Positions 1-5,516 of a stretch of DNA of 5,516 nucleotides are shown in pieces (the first letter of the stretch is position 1; every line of letters begins with the position of its first letter). The notes under the pieces are model-generated. The model made no database searches and was not told the origin of the DNA. It saw nothing but the letters and a program-made list of their open reading frames with translations. This DNA comes from Verrucomicrobiales bacterium (GTDB lineage Bacteria; Verrucomicrobiota; Verrucomicrobiia; Verrucomicrobiales; DEV007): NCBI GenBank assembly GCA_002684575.1, contig NYVP01000049.1, positions 1-5,516 of the forward strand, in the 5' to 3' direction. The position numbers were made by a program, and so were the translations under genes.

Positions 1-31
1 CTTTTCAATCTGGAATCATAATTAATTACGC

Positions 32-48
32 GTGAAAAAACATTTCAC
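32..48. promoter_or_regulatory. Perfect 6-bp dyad upstream of the nag-type operon, candidate operator
   Basis: The arms GTGAAA (32-37) and TTTCAC (43-48) are exact inverted complements separated by AAACA. The dyad lies about 27 nt upstream of the candidate extended -10 element, which would suit an activator or upstream regulator site. No T-tract follows, so it does not look like a terminator of an upstream gene. No regulator gene is in the window, and a 6-bp dyad can arise by chance in AT-rich DNA, so confidence is low. Confidence 0.25.
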
Positions 49-74
49 AACTGACCATTATAAAAAGCAGTGCA

Positions 75-83
75 TGATTTAAT
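75..83 (+). promoter_or_regulatory. Candidate extended -10 promoter for the four-gene operon
   Basis: TG-A-TTTAAT matches the extended -10 pattern TGnTATAAT with one mismatch in the hexamer. I see no good -35 hexamer at 16-18 nt spacing, which is tolerated when the TG extension is present. Transcription would begin near 90 and give a leader of about 60 nt before the ATG at 150. A TATAAA at 59-64 is an alternative but has neither a TG extension nor a -35. This rests on sequence pattern only. Confidence 0.3.
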
Positions 84-149
84 GAGAAAGACCCAAATAA
101 ATAAAAATACAATTACCGAGAAAACTAATTAGAGTTGAGACCAATCGAA

Positions 150-890
150 ATGCATATCCATATAGAAAAAAATAAGGATGACCTCGGAATAAAAGCATCT
201 GCAATCGGAGCTGAGGCAATAAAAAAAGCTATTTCCGAAAATGGAACAGCCAACATAATTTTGGCTACTGGAGCATCTCAATTCGAAATGCTTCATGAAC
301 TTTCAAAGGAGACAGATATTAACTGGTCCAAGGTTAATGGGTTCCATCTTGATGAATATATTGGCATTCCAATAAGTCACCCAGCCTCATTTAGATTATA
401 TCTTTGGAACAGGTTTATATCCCAACTACCAACTCCAATGAATTCATTTCATTTTATTAATACAGAAGAAGACCCTCAAAAAGAATGTAAAAAAATTGGT
501 GAAATTATCAGTTCATTAATCATCGATGTTGCTTTTATTGGTATTGGTGAAAATGCCCATGTCGCATTTAATGATCCCCCTGCCGATTTTAAAATTAGCG
601 CCCCTTATATAATAGTGAATCTGGATGATGATTGTCGAAATCAACAATTAGGAGAGGGTTGGTTCAAAACTATCGATGAAGTTCCAAAGCAAGCAGTTTC
701 CATGTCTGTTACTCAAATAATGAAGAGCAAAAAGATCATATGCAGTGTTCCTGATGAGCGCAAAGCTAATGCCGTCAAAAATTCTTTAACCCCTCCAGTT
801 ACACCAAATTACCCCGCATCAATTTTAAATGAACATAAAGACTGTCATCTCTTTTTAGACAAACAATCCAGCTCTCTCCTGAATAATTAA
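150..890 (+). CDS. nagB: Glucosamine-6-phosphate deaminase/isomerase (NagB family)
   Basis: This cytoplasmic enzyme would convert glucosamine-6-phosphate to fructose-6-phosphate and ammonia, the last step of amino-sugar catabolism. Numbered from the ATG at 150 it has 246 residues, against 266 in E. coli NagB. Visible motifs are the phosphate-binding loop LATGAS (38-43), FHLDEY with the catalytic Asp68, GIGENAHVAFNDP with His137 as the ring-opening base and Asp142 where E. coli has Glu148, and a C-terminal PASIL segment. Asn135 replaces E. coli Asp141, as I recall is also the case in B. subtilis NagB, so activity is expected. The frame could also open at TTG 135, giving 251 residues. I prefer ATG 150 because a GAGA lies about 9 nt upstream of it and MHIHIEKN matches the usual NagB beginning, whereas the TTG has no spaced ribosome site. 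It is first in the operon, 11 nt before the oxidoreductase. The GEGWF segment recalls a NagB subgroup common in PVC bacteria. Confidence 0.88.
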   Translation: MHIHIEKNKDDLGIKASAIGAEAIKKAISENGTANIILATGASQFEMLHELSKETDINWSKVNGFHLDEYIGIPISHPASFRLYLWNRFISQLPTPMNSFHFINTEEDPQKECKKIGEIISSLIIDVAFIGIGENAHVAFNDPPADFKISAPYIIVNLDDDCRNQQLGEGWFKTIDEVPKQAVSMSVTQIMKSKKIICSVPDERKANAVKNSLTPPVTPNYPASILNEHKDCHLFLDKQSSSLLNN

Positions 891-901
891 TTTAATACTA
901 A

Positions 902-1993
902 ATGCATAATAAAAAAATAGGAATTGGATTTGTCGGAGCCGGATGGATGGGTTCAACTTTGATTCAAAGAATCATTGAATCCGATGACACTGAACTTTTA
1001 GCACTACATCAAAGATCACAAAAAAGAGCCGAAGAAGCCTTAAAAAATTTAGGTTTAGAAAAATCTATTTATACTGATAGCTTCGAGGACATTCTCTCGA
1101 ATCCTAAAATTGATGCTGTGTTCATTTGCAGTCCGAACTCTTTACATGGTCAACAATCAATCAAAGCATTAAAAGCGGGCAAACACATTTTTTGCGAAAA
1201 GCCATGCGCTACAAATTACGATGAATACTTAATGCAAATTAAGTTGGCAAAACAAAATCCTAATCTTGTTACTTATGTAAATTATCTTATGAATTTCGAT
1301 TCAATGGAGAAGAGAATTTGTAATATGGCAAAAAATAATGAATTTGGTGAAATCACTCAAATCCAAGTCAACTACAGACACCCTATCAATATTGAAGGTG
1401 AAAAAAAATGGAAACTAAGCGCTGAGATTATGGGTGATGCAATTGGAATGGGAATAATTCATTCTTTGTCGGTTATGCTCAATATCATGAAAGCGAACAA
1501 TGCAAGACCAAAGACAGTCTACGCGACAAGAAACATTAACAACACGCGGGGATTTGAGATAGAACCAATCTATAACATCCTGATTAATTTTGATAATGGA
1601 AGCACTGGATTTTGTTTTGGAAATGTTGATGTCGCCAACGGATATGACGCTTATCACAATATTCATGGCACAAAAGGTGGATTAATATTTGATAGTTACT
1701 TGCCGAGACCTCAGAAAATTAGATTTTGGTCAGACTTAAAAACTGATGGAGCTTGGGTCTCACCGCTCGACACTAAAAATTGCCCAGAAGAATTCCAATG
1801 GCCTAAAGATACAACAACACCAGATAGTGGTGATGTAGTTAACCACCAGACGGGAGCATGTGTTCGTCATTTCTTAGACTGCATCCACAATAAAACACAA
1901 TCATTTCTTAGTTTTGAGAACTCCTCAATGACTGCCGATGTGGGATGGGCCGCCTTAAGGTCCTGCGAATCAGGAAAACCCGAAATCATCTGA
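902..1993 (+). CDS. Gfo/Idh/MocA-family NAD(P)-dependent oxidoreductase
   Basis: The 363-residue length is normal for the family. The N-terminal Rossmann domain (about 5-125) has the dinucleotide loop VGAGWMG (GxGxxG at 12-17) and the ICSPNSLH segment. It ends in CEKP (98-101), whose Lys100 is the usual catalytic/cofactor-contacting lysine. The C-terminal alpha/beta sugar-binding domain (about 130-340) carries GDAIGMGIIHS with His187 at the family's conserved catalytic His position, and HGTKGG at 255-260. The usual HxxD aspartate after that His is not obvious; Ser190 occupies the place. No signal peptide is seen, so it is cytoplasmic. Members oxidise or reduce sugars, and some (for example GH109) use NAD transiently to cleave glycosides. 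The substrate cannot be read from sequence. Its position between nagB and nagA argues for a HexNAc-derived substrate. There is no clear Shine-Dalgarno in the 11-nt gap upstream, and its stop is 1 nt from the nagA start. Confidence 0.9.
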   Translation: MHNKKIGIGFVGAGWMGSTLIQRIIESDDTELLALHQRSQKRAEEALKNLGLEKSIYTDSFEDILSNPKIDAVFICSPNSLHGQQSIKALKAGKHIFCEKPCATNYDEYLMQIKLAKQNPNLVTYVNYLMNFDSMEKRICNMAKNNEFGEITQIQVNYRHPINIEGEKKWKLSAEIMGDAIGMGIIHSLSVMLNIMKANNARPKTVYATRNINNTRGFEIEPIYNILINFDNGSTGFCFGNVDVANGYDAYHNIHGTKGGLIFDSYLPRPQKIRFWSDLKTDGAWVSPLDTKNCPEEFQWPKDTTTPDSGDVVNHQTGACVRHFLDCIHNKTQSFLSFENSSMTADVGWAALRSCESGKPEII

Positions 1994-1994
1994 C

Positions 1995-2912
1995 ATGAGT
2001 TTCTTCGACCTTCAGATTAACGGTTATGCGGGAGCTGACTTTAACTCGAACTCATTAACTGAGGAGTCTCTTCATCACGCATGCTTAGCTCTAAATGAAG
2101 ATGGAGTCGAAAAAATACTGGCAACCATAATCACGGACTCAATTGATTTGATGTGTCAAAGAATAAGAGCGATTAATAAATTCAGAAGCCTAAATCCGAT
2201 ATGTGAGAAAATGATCTCAGGGTTTCACATTGAAGGGCCTTTCTTAAATGAATCACCAGGCTACATCGGAGCTCATCCATCAAGTTATGCAATAATGGGC
2301 AACATTGATGATACTAAACGGCTACTAGATTCTGCTAATGGACTCACAAAAATTGTCACATTAGCACCTGAAAGAGATCCTCATTACAAAGTAACATCTA
2401 TGCTTAGTGGATTGGGAATTACTGTTTCCGCTGGCCACTGTAATCCAACCAAAGAGGAAATAGAAGGAGCAATCGATAATGGTGTAACTATGTTTACTCA
2501 CCTCGGAAATGGATGCCCCATGACGCTGGAGCGTCACGACAATATTATCCAAAGAATATTAAATGTTAGTGATCGCATGTGGATAACTTTCATCGCCGAT
2601 GGAGTTCATATACCTTTTAATACATTAAACAATTATTTAAAAATCATTCCACCAGAAAATGCCATTGCTGTTACAGACTCTATTTCAGCCGCAAGGATGA
2701 AACCGGGGAAATACACTCTAGGTAATTGGGATATCCTGATTGAAAAAGACGGTATAGCCATGTCACCAGACAAGTCGCATCTAATTGGATCAACGTTAAC
2801 TGCACCCAAAATTATAGAAAATCTAAAAAAACATTTAAATATGGATGAAACGCAAATAGAAAAATTTATGCAGATCAACCCTCGGGCGGCTATCCAAGCT
2901 AATAACAATTGA
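1995..2912 (+). CDS. nagA: N-acetylglucosamine-6-phosphate deacetylase, compact form (NagA family)
   Basis: It would hydrolyse GlcNAc-6-phosphate to glucosamine-6-phosphate and acetate in the cytoplasm, feeding the nagB product. The amidohydrolase TIM barrel is complete: DLQINGYAG at 5-13, HIEGPFLN with metal ligand Glu80, SAGHCN with His148, FTHLGN with His169, ADGVHI with His205, and VTDS with the catalytic Asp228. These correspond to E. coli Glu131, His195, His216, His251 and Asp273. At 305 residues it is about 75 shorter than E. coli NagA (382). The protein starts at the first barrel strand and stops at INPRAAI, so both halves of the small beta-sandwich domain are missing. The start follows the oxidoreductase stop by 1 nt and no ribosome site is visible, so translation is probably coupled. 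No frameshift or internal stop is present, so the short form looks native. Deacetylase identity is firm at family level; the exact sugar (GlcNAc-6-P or GalNAc-6-P) is inferred. Confidence 0.9.
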   Translation: MSFFDLQINGYAGADFNSNSLTEESLHHACLALNEDGVEKILATIITDSIDLMCQRIRAINKFRSLNPICEKMISGFHIEGPFLNESPGYIGAHPSSYAIMGNIDDTKRLLDSANGLTKIVTLAPERDPHYKVTSMLSGLGITVSAGHCNPTKEEIEGAIDNGVTMFTHLGNGCPMTLERHDNIIQRILNVSDRMWITFIADGVHIPFNTLNNYLKIIPPENAIAVTDSISAARMKPGKYTLGNWDILIEKDGIAMSPDKSHLIGSTLTAPKIIENLKKHLNMDETQIEKFMQINPRAAIQANNN

Positions 2913-2915
2913 TGA

Positions 2916-4160
2916 ATGAATAAACACCTTCAAAGTATTGGTCCTGCAATAATCGTAGCCGCTGTTGTCTGTGGACCTGGGAGTATCCTTTCCGCATCTA
3001 AGACAGGTGCCGATTTCGGTTATTCAATGACATGGGTCATTTTTCTTGCCGCATTTTTGATGATCGGAAGCTCAGCTCTTTCTGCAAGATTAGGCGTATT
3101 CATGAATGGAACACCTTGTGACGAAATTGCGAATAGCTTTGGCCGGGGGACCGCCATATTTGTTGGCTTTACAGTTTTCCTGATCGCTGCCGGATTTCAG
3201 ACATCAAATAACATGGCTATTTTTAAAGCAATAGCCCCATACAGTGACAATCATCATTCAGTATTTATACGCAACTACCTCCCGTCTACGGTTTTAATTG
3301 CGCTGAATTCTTTTTTGTTGTTTGTCGTCTACCGGTCAAAATCCTTATACAGTCCAGTTGAAAAAATGATGAAAGTCTTAGTCGGACTCATGGTTATTGC
3401 TTTCATATTTAACTGCATAATCAGTAAACCTTCATTAATTGAGACAATTAAAGGCCTCAAACCGAGTCTACCGAAAAATAAAGATCCATTGTCTGTGTTT
3501 GCACTTATCGCTACAACCTTCTCAGTTGCTGGCGCCTTTTATCAAGCATACCTTGTGAGAGACCGTGGCTGGGGGCCTAATAACGTGAAAGAAACTTTTG
3601 TGGATACAGTGATTGGAATCACGACACTGGGCCTGATAACACTCGTAATAATGCTAACCGCAGCCTCTACGTTATCAGGAAAAGCTATCAAACTTGAAAC
3701 TGTAACTCATGTGGCCAGTCAAATGGAGAACCTTTTTGGAAGTTGGGCGGGTATAATCTTCACTATAGGAATTTTCGCCGGAGCTCTCAGCTCCTTTCTA
3801 ATTAACGCAATGATTGGAGGGCGCCTCCTCGCTGATGGTTTCGGAAAAGGTAATAGAATCGATTCCAAATGGTCAAAACATTGCACAGCGTTGGCTTTAA
3901 TTGCAGGTATACTCGGAGCCTTTTTTGCTATTACAGATCCAGATTCAAAAAATAGCATAGATCCCATTATAATCGCGCAGGCATCTACTATTTTGGGAGG
4001 GCCTACACTAGCATTAGCTCTTTTATTTTTAGGAATTAAAATCAATCAAAGAGATCAACAAAAGCGACGAATATCTAAATGGATGCTGTGGTCAGTCACT
4101 ATGGGTTTAATAGTGACACTCGTCCTCGCTTTTAAAACTTTTGGAAAGTTATTTGGTTAA
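2916..4160 (+). CDS. Nramp-fold (SLC11-like) membrane transporter lacking canonical metal-site residues
   Basis: This is an inner-membrane protein of 414 residues, the usual Nramp size, with about 11 hydrophobic segments. Approximate segments are 8-30, 38-60, 77-97, 123-139, 152-170, 191-212, 231-252, 276-300, 322-340, 348-374 and 389-408. Family membership is suggested by the opening IGPAIIVAAVVCGPGS followed by GADFGYSMTW, which parallels the Nramp TM1 stretch DPGN...AGAQFGY. The key residues differ. TM1 reads GPGS at 20-23, so the metal-binding Asp and Asn of DPGN are Gly and Ser. TM6 reads TTFSVAGAFYQ around 200-210 where canonical proteins have the MPH motif, so the metal-binding Met is also absent. 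Canonical Mn/Fe transport is therefore unlikely. It begins 3 nt after the nagA stop with no visible ribosome site, and closes the operon. That context suggests an amino sugar or another solute of the same pathway, or a cation such as Mg. The substrate is unknown. Confidence 0.8.
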   Translation: MNKHLQSIGPAIIVAAVVCGPGSILSASKTGADFGYSMTWVIFLAAFLMIGSSALSARLGVFMNGTPCDEIANSFGRGTAIFVGFTVFLIAAGFQTSNNMAIFKAIAPYSDNHHSVFIRNYLPSTVLIALNSFLLFVVYRSKSLYSPVEKMMKVLVGLMVIAFIFNCIISKPSLIETIKGLKPSLPKNKDPLSVFALIATTFSVAGAFYQAYLVRDRGWGPNNVKETFVDTVIGITTLGLITLVIMLTAASTLSGKAIKLETVTHVASQMENLFGSWAGIIFTIGIFAGALSSFLINAMIGGRLLADGFGKGNRIDSKWSKHCTALALIAGILGAFFAITDPDSKNSIDPIIIAQASTILGGPTLALALLFLGIKINQRDQQKRRISKWMLWSVTMGLIVTLVLAFKTFGKLFG

Positions 4161-4198
4161 AAAAATCAATCAATCGCTACATTAAAATACTAAACATT

Positions 4199-4214
4199 GT
4201 CTAACTAGACTTTT
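4199..4214 (+). terminator. Weak hairpin plus TTTT after the transporter gene
   Basis: GTCT (4199-4202) and AGAC (4207-4210) can form a 4-bp stem with an AACT loop, followed directly by TTTT. The stem is short and AT-rich and the T-run has only four bases, so this would be a poor intrinsic terminator. It is listed because it is the only hairpin-plus-T arrangement I find within 100 nt of the operon's stop codon. Confidence 0.15.
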
Positions 4215-4264
4215 AGAACTGGGAATTCGATGTTCGTTGGGTTCGATTCCCAAAACACATCCCA
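4214..4264 (+). other. tRNA- or tmRNA-like 3' end remnant, possible attachment-site scar
   Basis: TTGGG (4237-4241), TTCGATT (4242-4248) and CCCAA (4249-4253) form a perfect 5-bp T-arm with a loop fitting the TTCRANY consensus and the invariant G53-C61 pair. Seven bases and one discriminator base later comes CCA at 4262-4264, the exact spacing of a gene with encoded CCA. Upstream, TAGAA-CTGGGAA-TTCGA (4214-4230) can be read as an anticodon arm with one mismatch and anticodon GGG, but this needs a 6-nt variable loop and is speculative. No D-arm and no 5' acceptor strand complementary to AACACAT (about ATGTGTT) is found, so this is not an intact tRNA. Such 3' fragments are left by integrases at tRNA or ssrA genes. 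GGGAAT/ATTCCC plus CGA/TCG (4221-4251) can form an alternative bulged hairpin. Confidence 0.35.
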
Positions 4265-4323
4265 CTCTTTTCTAAACTATCTCGATTGGGGTATGTAGGT
4301 TTCCGAAATCCTTAATATGTTCA

Positions 4324-4357
4324 GAGAATTTCCGATAACGGCCTTTGCGAATTTCTC
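4324..4357 (-). other. Imperfect inverted repeat just downstream of the beta-helix gene
   Basis: GAGAATTTC (4324-4332) pairs with GAATTTCTC (4349-4357) with one mismatch and a 16-nt loop. It starts 13 nt beyond the minus-strand stop codon, where a 3' hairpin would be expected. There is no T-run after it on the minus strand, so an intrinsic terminator is not supported; an mRNA-end stabilising hairpin is possible. The rest of 4161-4370 holds no open frame or RNA gene that I can support. Confidence 0.2.
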
Positions 4358-4370
4358 AAGGATAAGGACG

Positions 4371-5516
4371 TCACCGTTTCGGCTGCAATGCTTTGGTCGG
4401 CTTTGTTGTGTTGTATTGAATTGCACCAATATCCCAGTTGCCGGTCTTAGGCAATGGACGACCGTAAAAGTCCAATTTATATAACTCACTCAAGTTGATT
4501 GCTTTACCTCGCAATGGACTGTCTGCTTTGAGATTATAATCTTGTTTCTCAAGATCGACAAGAGCTGGATCGCCGCTACCTGCCTGGTTGCTGTCACCCA
4601 TATATTTAATATTGGGAGATTTATACTTTGAGTACCAGTTCGCTGTTTTTAGAGCGCCACTAGATCGATTGCCCGTATACGGAGAGGACGAATATATGAA
4701 GAGATTGTTCCTAAAATGAGCTCCCGAAGGTTTTCCAACAGGCTTACCTCCACGAACGTCAATACGAGCACAGGCATTTTGGGACCTCCCAAATCCATTG
4801 TATCGGGCTATCGTATTATTATCAAAATAGATACCTGTACATGGTGCCAACATGAACAGCCATGACTGTCCATCGTAGCACACATTAAAGGACACTCTCC
4901 AGTTATAGATTTCCTGCCGGTATCGTGGCCAATCATAATCCCAACTTGATTCAATAAATCCAGCATTTCCCTCCGAATAATTATGGTGAATGTATATATT
5001 TTTCTTATGATATTTACCGCAATCTATTTCAATAGCTCCGCCATCCGAGCCCCATGGGCTGTCCTTAGTCCCAAAGTTCTTAATGGTGTTATATGACACT
5101 TCCTGGTTTCCGATGTTTAGGTGTATCCCCATCGGCCCCCAGCTACTTTTTGAGGTTCGCCACAATGCATAACTCGGGCCATCCAAATAATTCTGCGTTA
5201 TTAAGGTATGCTCCCCAGCTGACATGATTCCCTGACCAGTCTTAATAAATTCATTGTTCCGGACAATGCAGTGATCGGAACCGTGTTCAATACGGAGTGC
5301 GGCCAGTCTGGTCATGATAATCATCCCCGATACGTGCTCTCCAGGTGTATCGTGAAAATGCAGATTTTCTACAATGATGTAGTCGCCGCCGAGAATAATA
5401 GCATTGCCGCTGGCATCGCTGGTAGTGGGATTTGTAAATTTGGGTAGCTCGCCCTTACCGTAGGAAGTTAATCTTATCGGTTTAGCCGCTGTACCAGATT
5501 CACTGATCCGAATACT
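4371..5516 (-). CDS. Right-handed parallel beta-helix protein, 3' part (N-terminus beyond the window)
   Basis: The frame stays open from the stop (TGA, complement of 4371-4373) to the right edge, giving 381 codons. The in-frame ATG at 5322-5324 is therefore not the start: the residues before it (GDYIIVENLHFHDTPGEHV and upstream) continue the same fold. Repeated beta-helix coils are visible, such as GSDHCIVRNNEFI, GEHTLITQNYLDG, NQEVSYNTIKNF, NIYIHHNYSEGN, GIYFDNNTIARY and HFRNNLFIYSS. The C-terminal GRPLPKTGNWDIGAIQY is a typical end of such proteins and is followed by a short tail rich in Thr, Lys and Pro. These proteins are usually secreted and either cleave polysaccharides (lyases or glycosidases) or serve as adhesins. 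No lyase family can be assigned here, and the signal peptide would lie outside the window. It faces the operon convergently, and sampled lines are near 50% G+C against 25-45% in the operon, so it is probably a separate unit. Confidence 0.8.
   Translation of the reverse strand, partial: SIRISESGTAAKPIRLTSYGKGELPKFTNPTTSDASGNAIILGGDYIIVENLHFHDTPGEHVSGMIIMTRLAALRIEHGSDHCIVRNNEFIKTGQGIMSAGEHTLITQNYLDGPSYALWRTSKSSWGPMGIHLNIGNQEVSYNTIKNFGTKDSPWGSDGGAIEIDCGKYHKKNIYIHHNYSEGNAGFIESSWDYDWPRYRQEIYNWRVSFNVCYDGQSWLFMLAPCTGIYFDNNTIARYNGFGRSQNACARIDVRGGKPVGKPSGAHFRNNLFIYSSSPYTGNRSSGALKTANWYSKYKSPNIKYMGDSNQAGSGDPALVDLEKQDYNLKADSPLRGKAINLSELYKLDFYGRPLPKTGNWDIGAIQYNTTKPTKALQPKR

Noticed and set aside
135..149. 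TTG start giving nagB five extra residues
   Set aside because: No spaced ribosome site precedes it, while ATG 150 has a weak one and gives a family-typical N-terminus. It is not excluded.
1415..1666. Minus-strand open frame inside the oxidoreductase gene
   Set aside because: It lies wholly opposite a well-supported gene and its translation has no recognisable motif.
2361..2908. Two minus-strand open frames opposite nagA
   Set aside because: Both are antisense to catalytic-motif coding sequence of nagA and show no protein-like features of their own.
3719..4045. Minus-strand open frame of 108 residues opposite the transporter gene
   Set aside because: It is the antisense of membrane-segment codons, with no family resemblance and no ribosome site noted.
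4221..4255. Intrinsic terminator formed by the bulged GGGAAT/ATTCCC hairpin
   Set aside because: It is followed by A-rich rather than T-rich sequence on the plus strand, and no T-run exists on the minus strand either.
4188..4264. Complete tRNA gene
   Set aside because: There is no D-arm, no 5' acceptor strand pairing with AACACAT, and only a doubtful anticodon arm, so only a 3' remnant is supported.
4277..4489. Minus-strand 70-residue frame overlapping the end of the beta-helix gene
   Set aside because: It overlaps the real gene in another frame and its translation is not recognisable.
4371..5324. Beta-helix gene starting at the ATG at 5322-5324
   Set aside because: The frame is open without a stop to 5516, and the upstream residues continue beta-helix coils, so this Met is internal.
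1..5516. CRISPR array, insertion sequence or tandem repeats
   Set aside because: I found no regularly spaced repeats, transposase-like protein or terminal inverted repeats by reading.

Overview
The window looks like a piece of a low-GC bacterial chromosome, most plausibly from the Planctomycetota/Verrucomicrobiota/Lentisphaerota (PVC) group. I base this on the style of the proteins: a NagB with the GIGENAH...GEGWF signature, a short NagA that starts directly at DLQINGYAG, an aberrant Nramp-like transporter, and a large beta-helix protein. This is recognition from memory, not a database result, so the phylum is uncertain.

Positions 1-149 are a leader with a candidate extended -10 promoter and a small perfect dyad upstream of it. 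Positions 150-4160 hold four tightly packed plus-strand genes with gaps of 11, 1 and 3 nt, clearly one transcription unit. In order they are a glucosamine-6-phosphate deaminase (nagB type), a Gfo/Idh/MocA-family oxidoreductase, a compact N-acetylglucosamine-6-phosphate deacetylase (nagA type), and a membrane protein of the Nramp fold. The Nramp protein has lost the residues that bind transition metal in canonical Nramp proteins.

Positions 4161-4370 are a non-coding convergent junction. It contains a near-perfect tRNA T-arm followed at the canonical distance by CCA, but no recognisable tRNA 5' half. Positions 4371-5516 are the 3' part of a minus-strand gene for a right-handed parallel beta-helix protein. 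It runs off the right edge, and the DNA there is visibly richer in G+C.

NagA would deacetylate GlcNAc-6-phosphate and NagB would deaminate and isomerise the product to fructose-6-phosphate and ammonia, so the operon is a HexNAc catabolic unit. No kinase or PTS component is visible, so phosphorylation must be encoded elsewhere. The oxidoreductase suggests that the incoming sugar is modified, or freed from a glycoside, before or during the Nag pathway. The degenerate Nramp is the only transporter in the operon and may import the pathway's substrate or a related solute rather than Mn or Fe. That last link is inference and is the most interesting point in the window.
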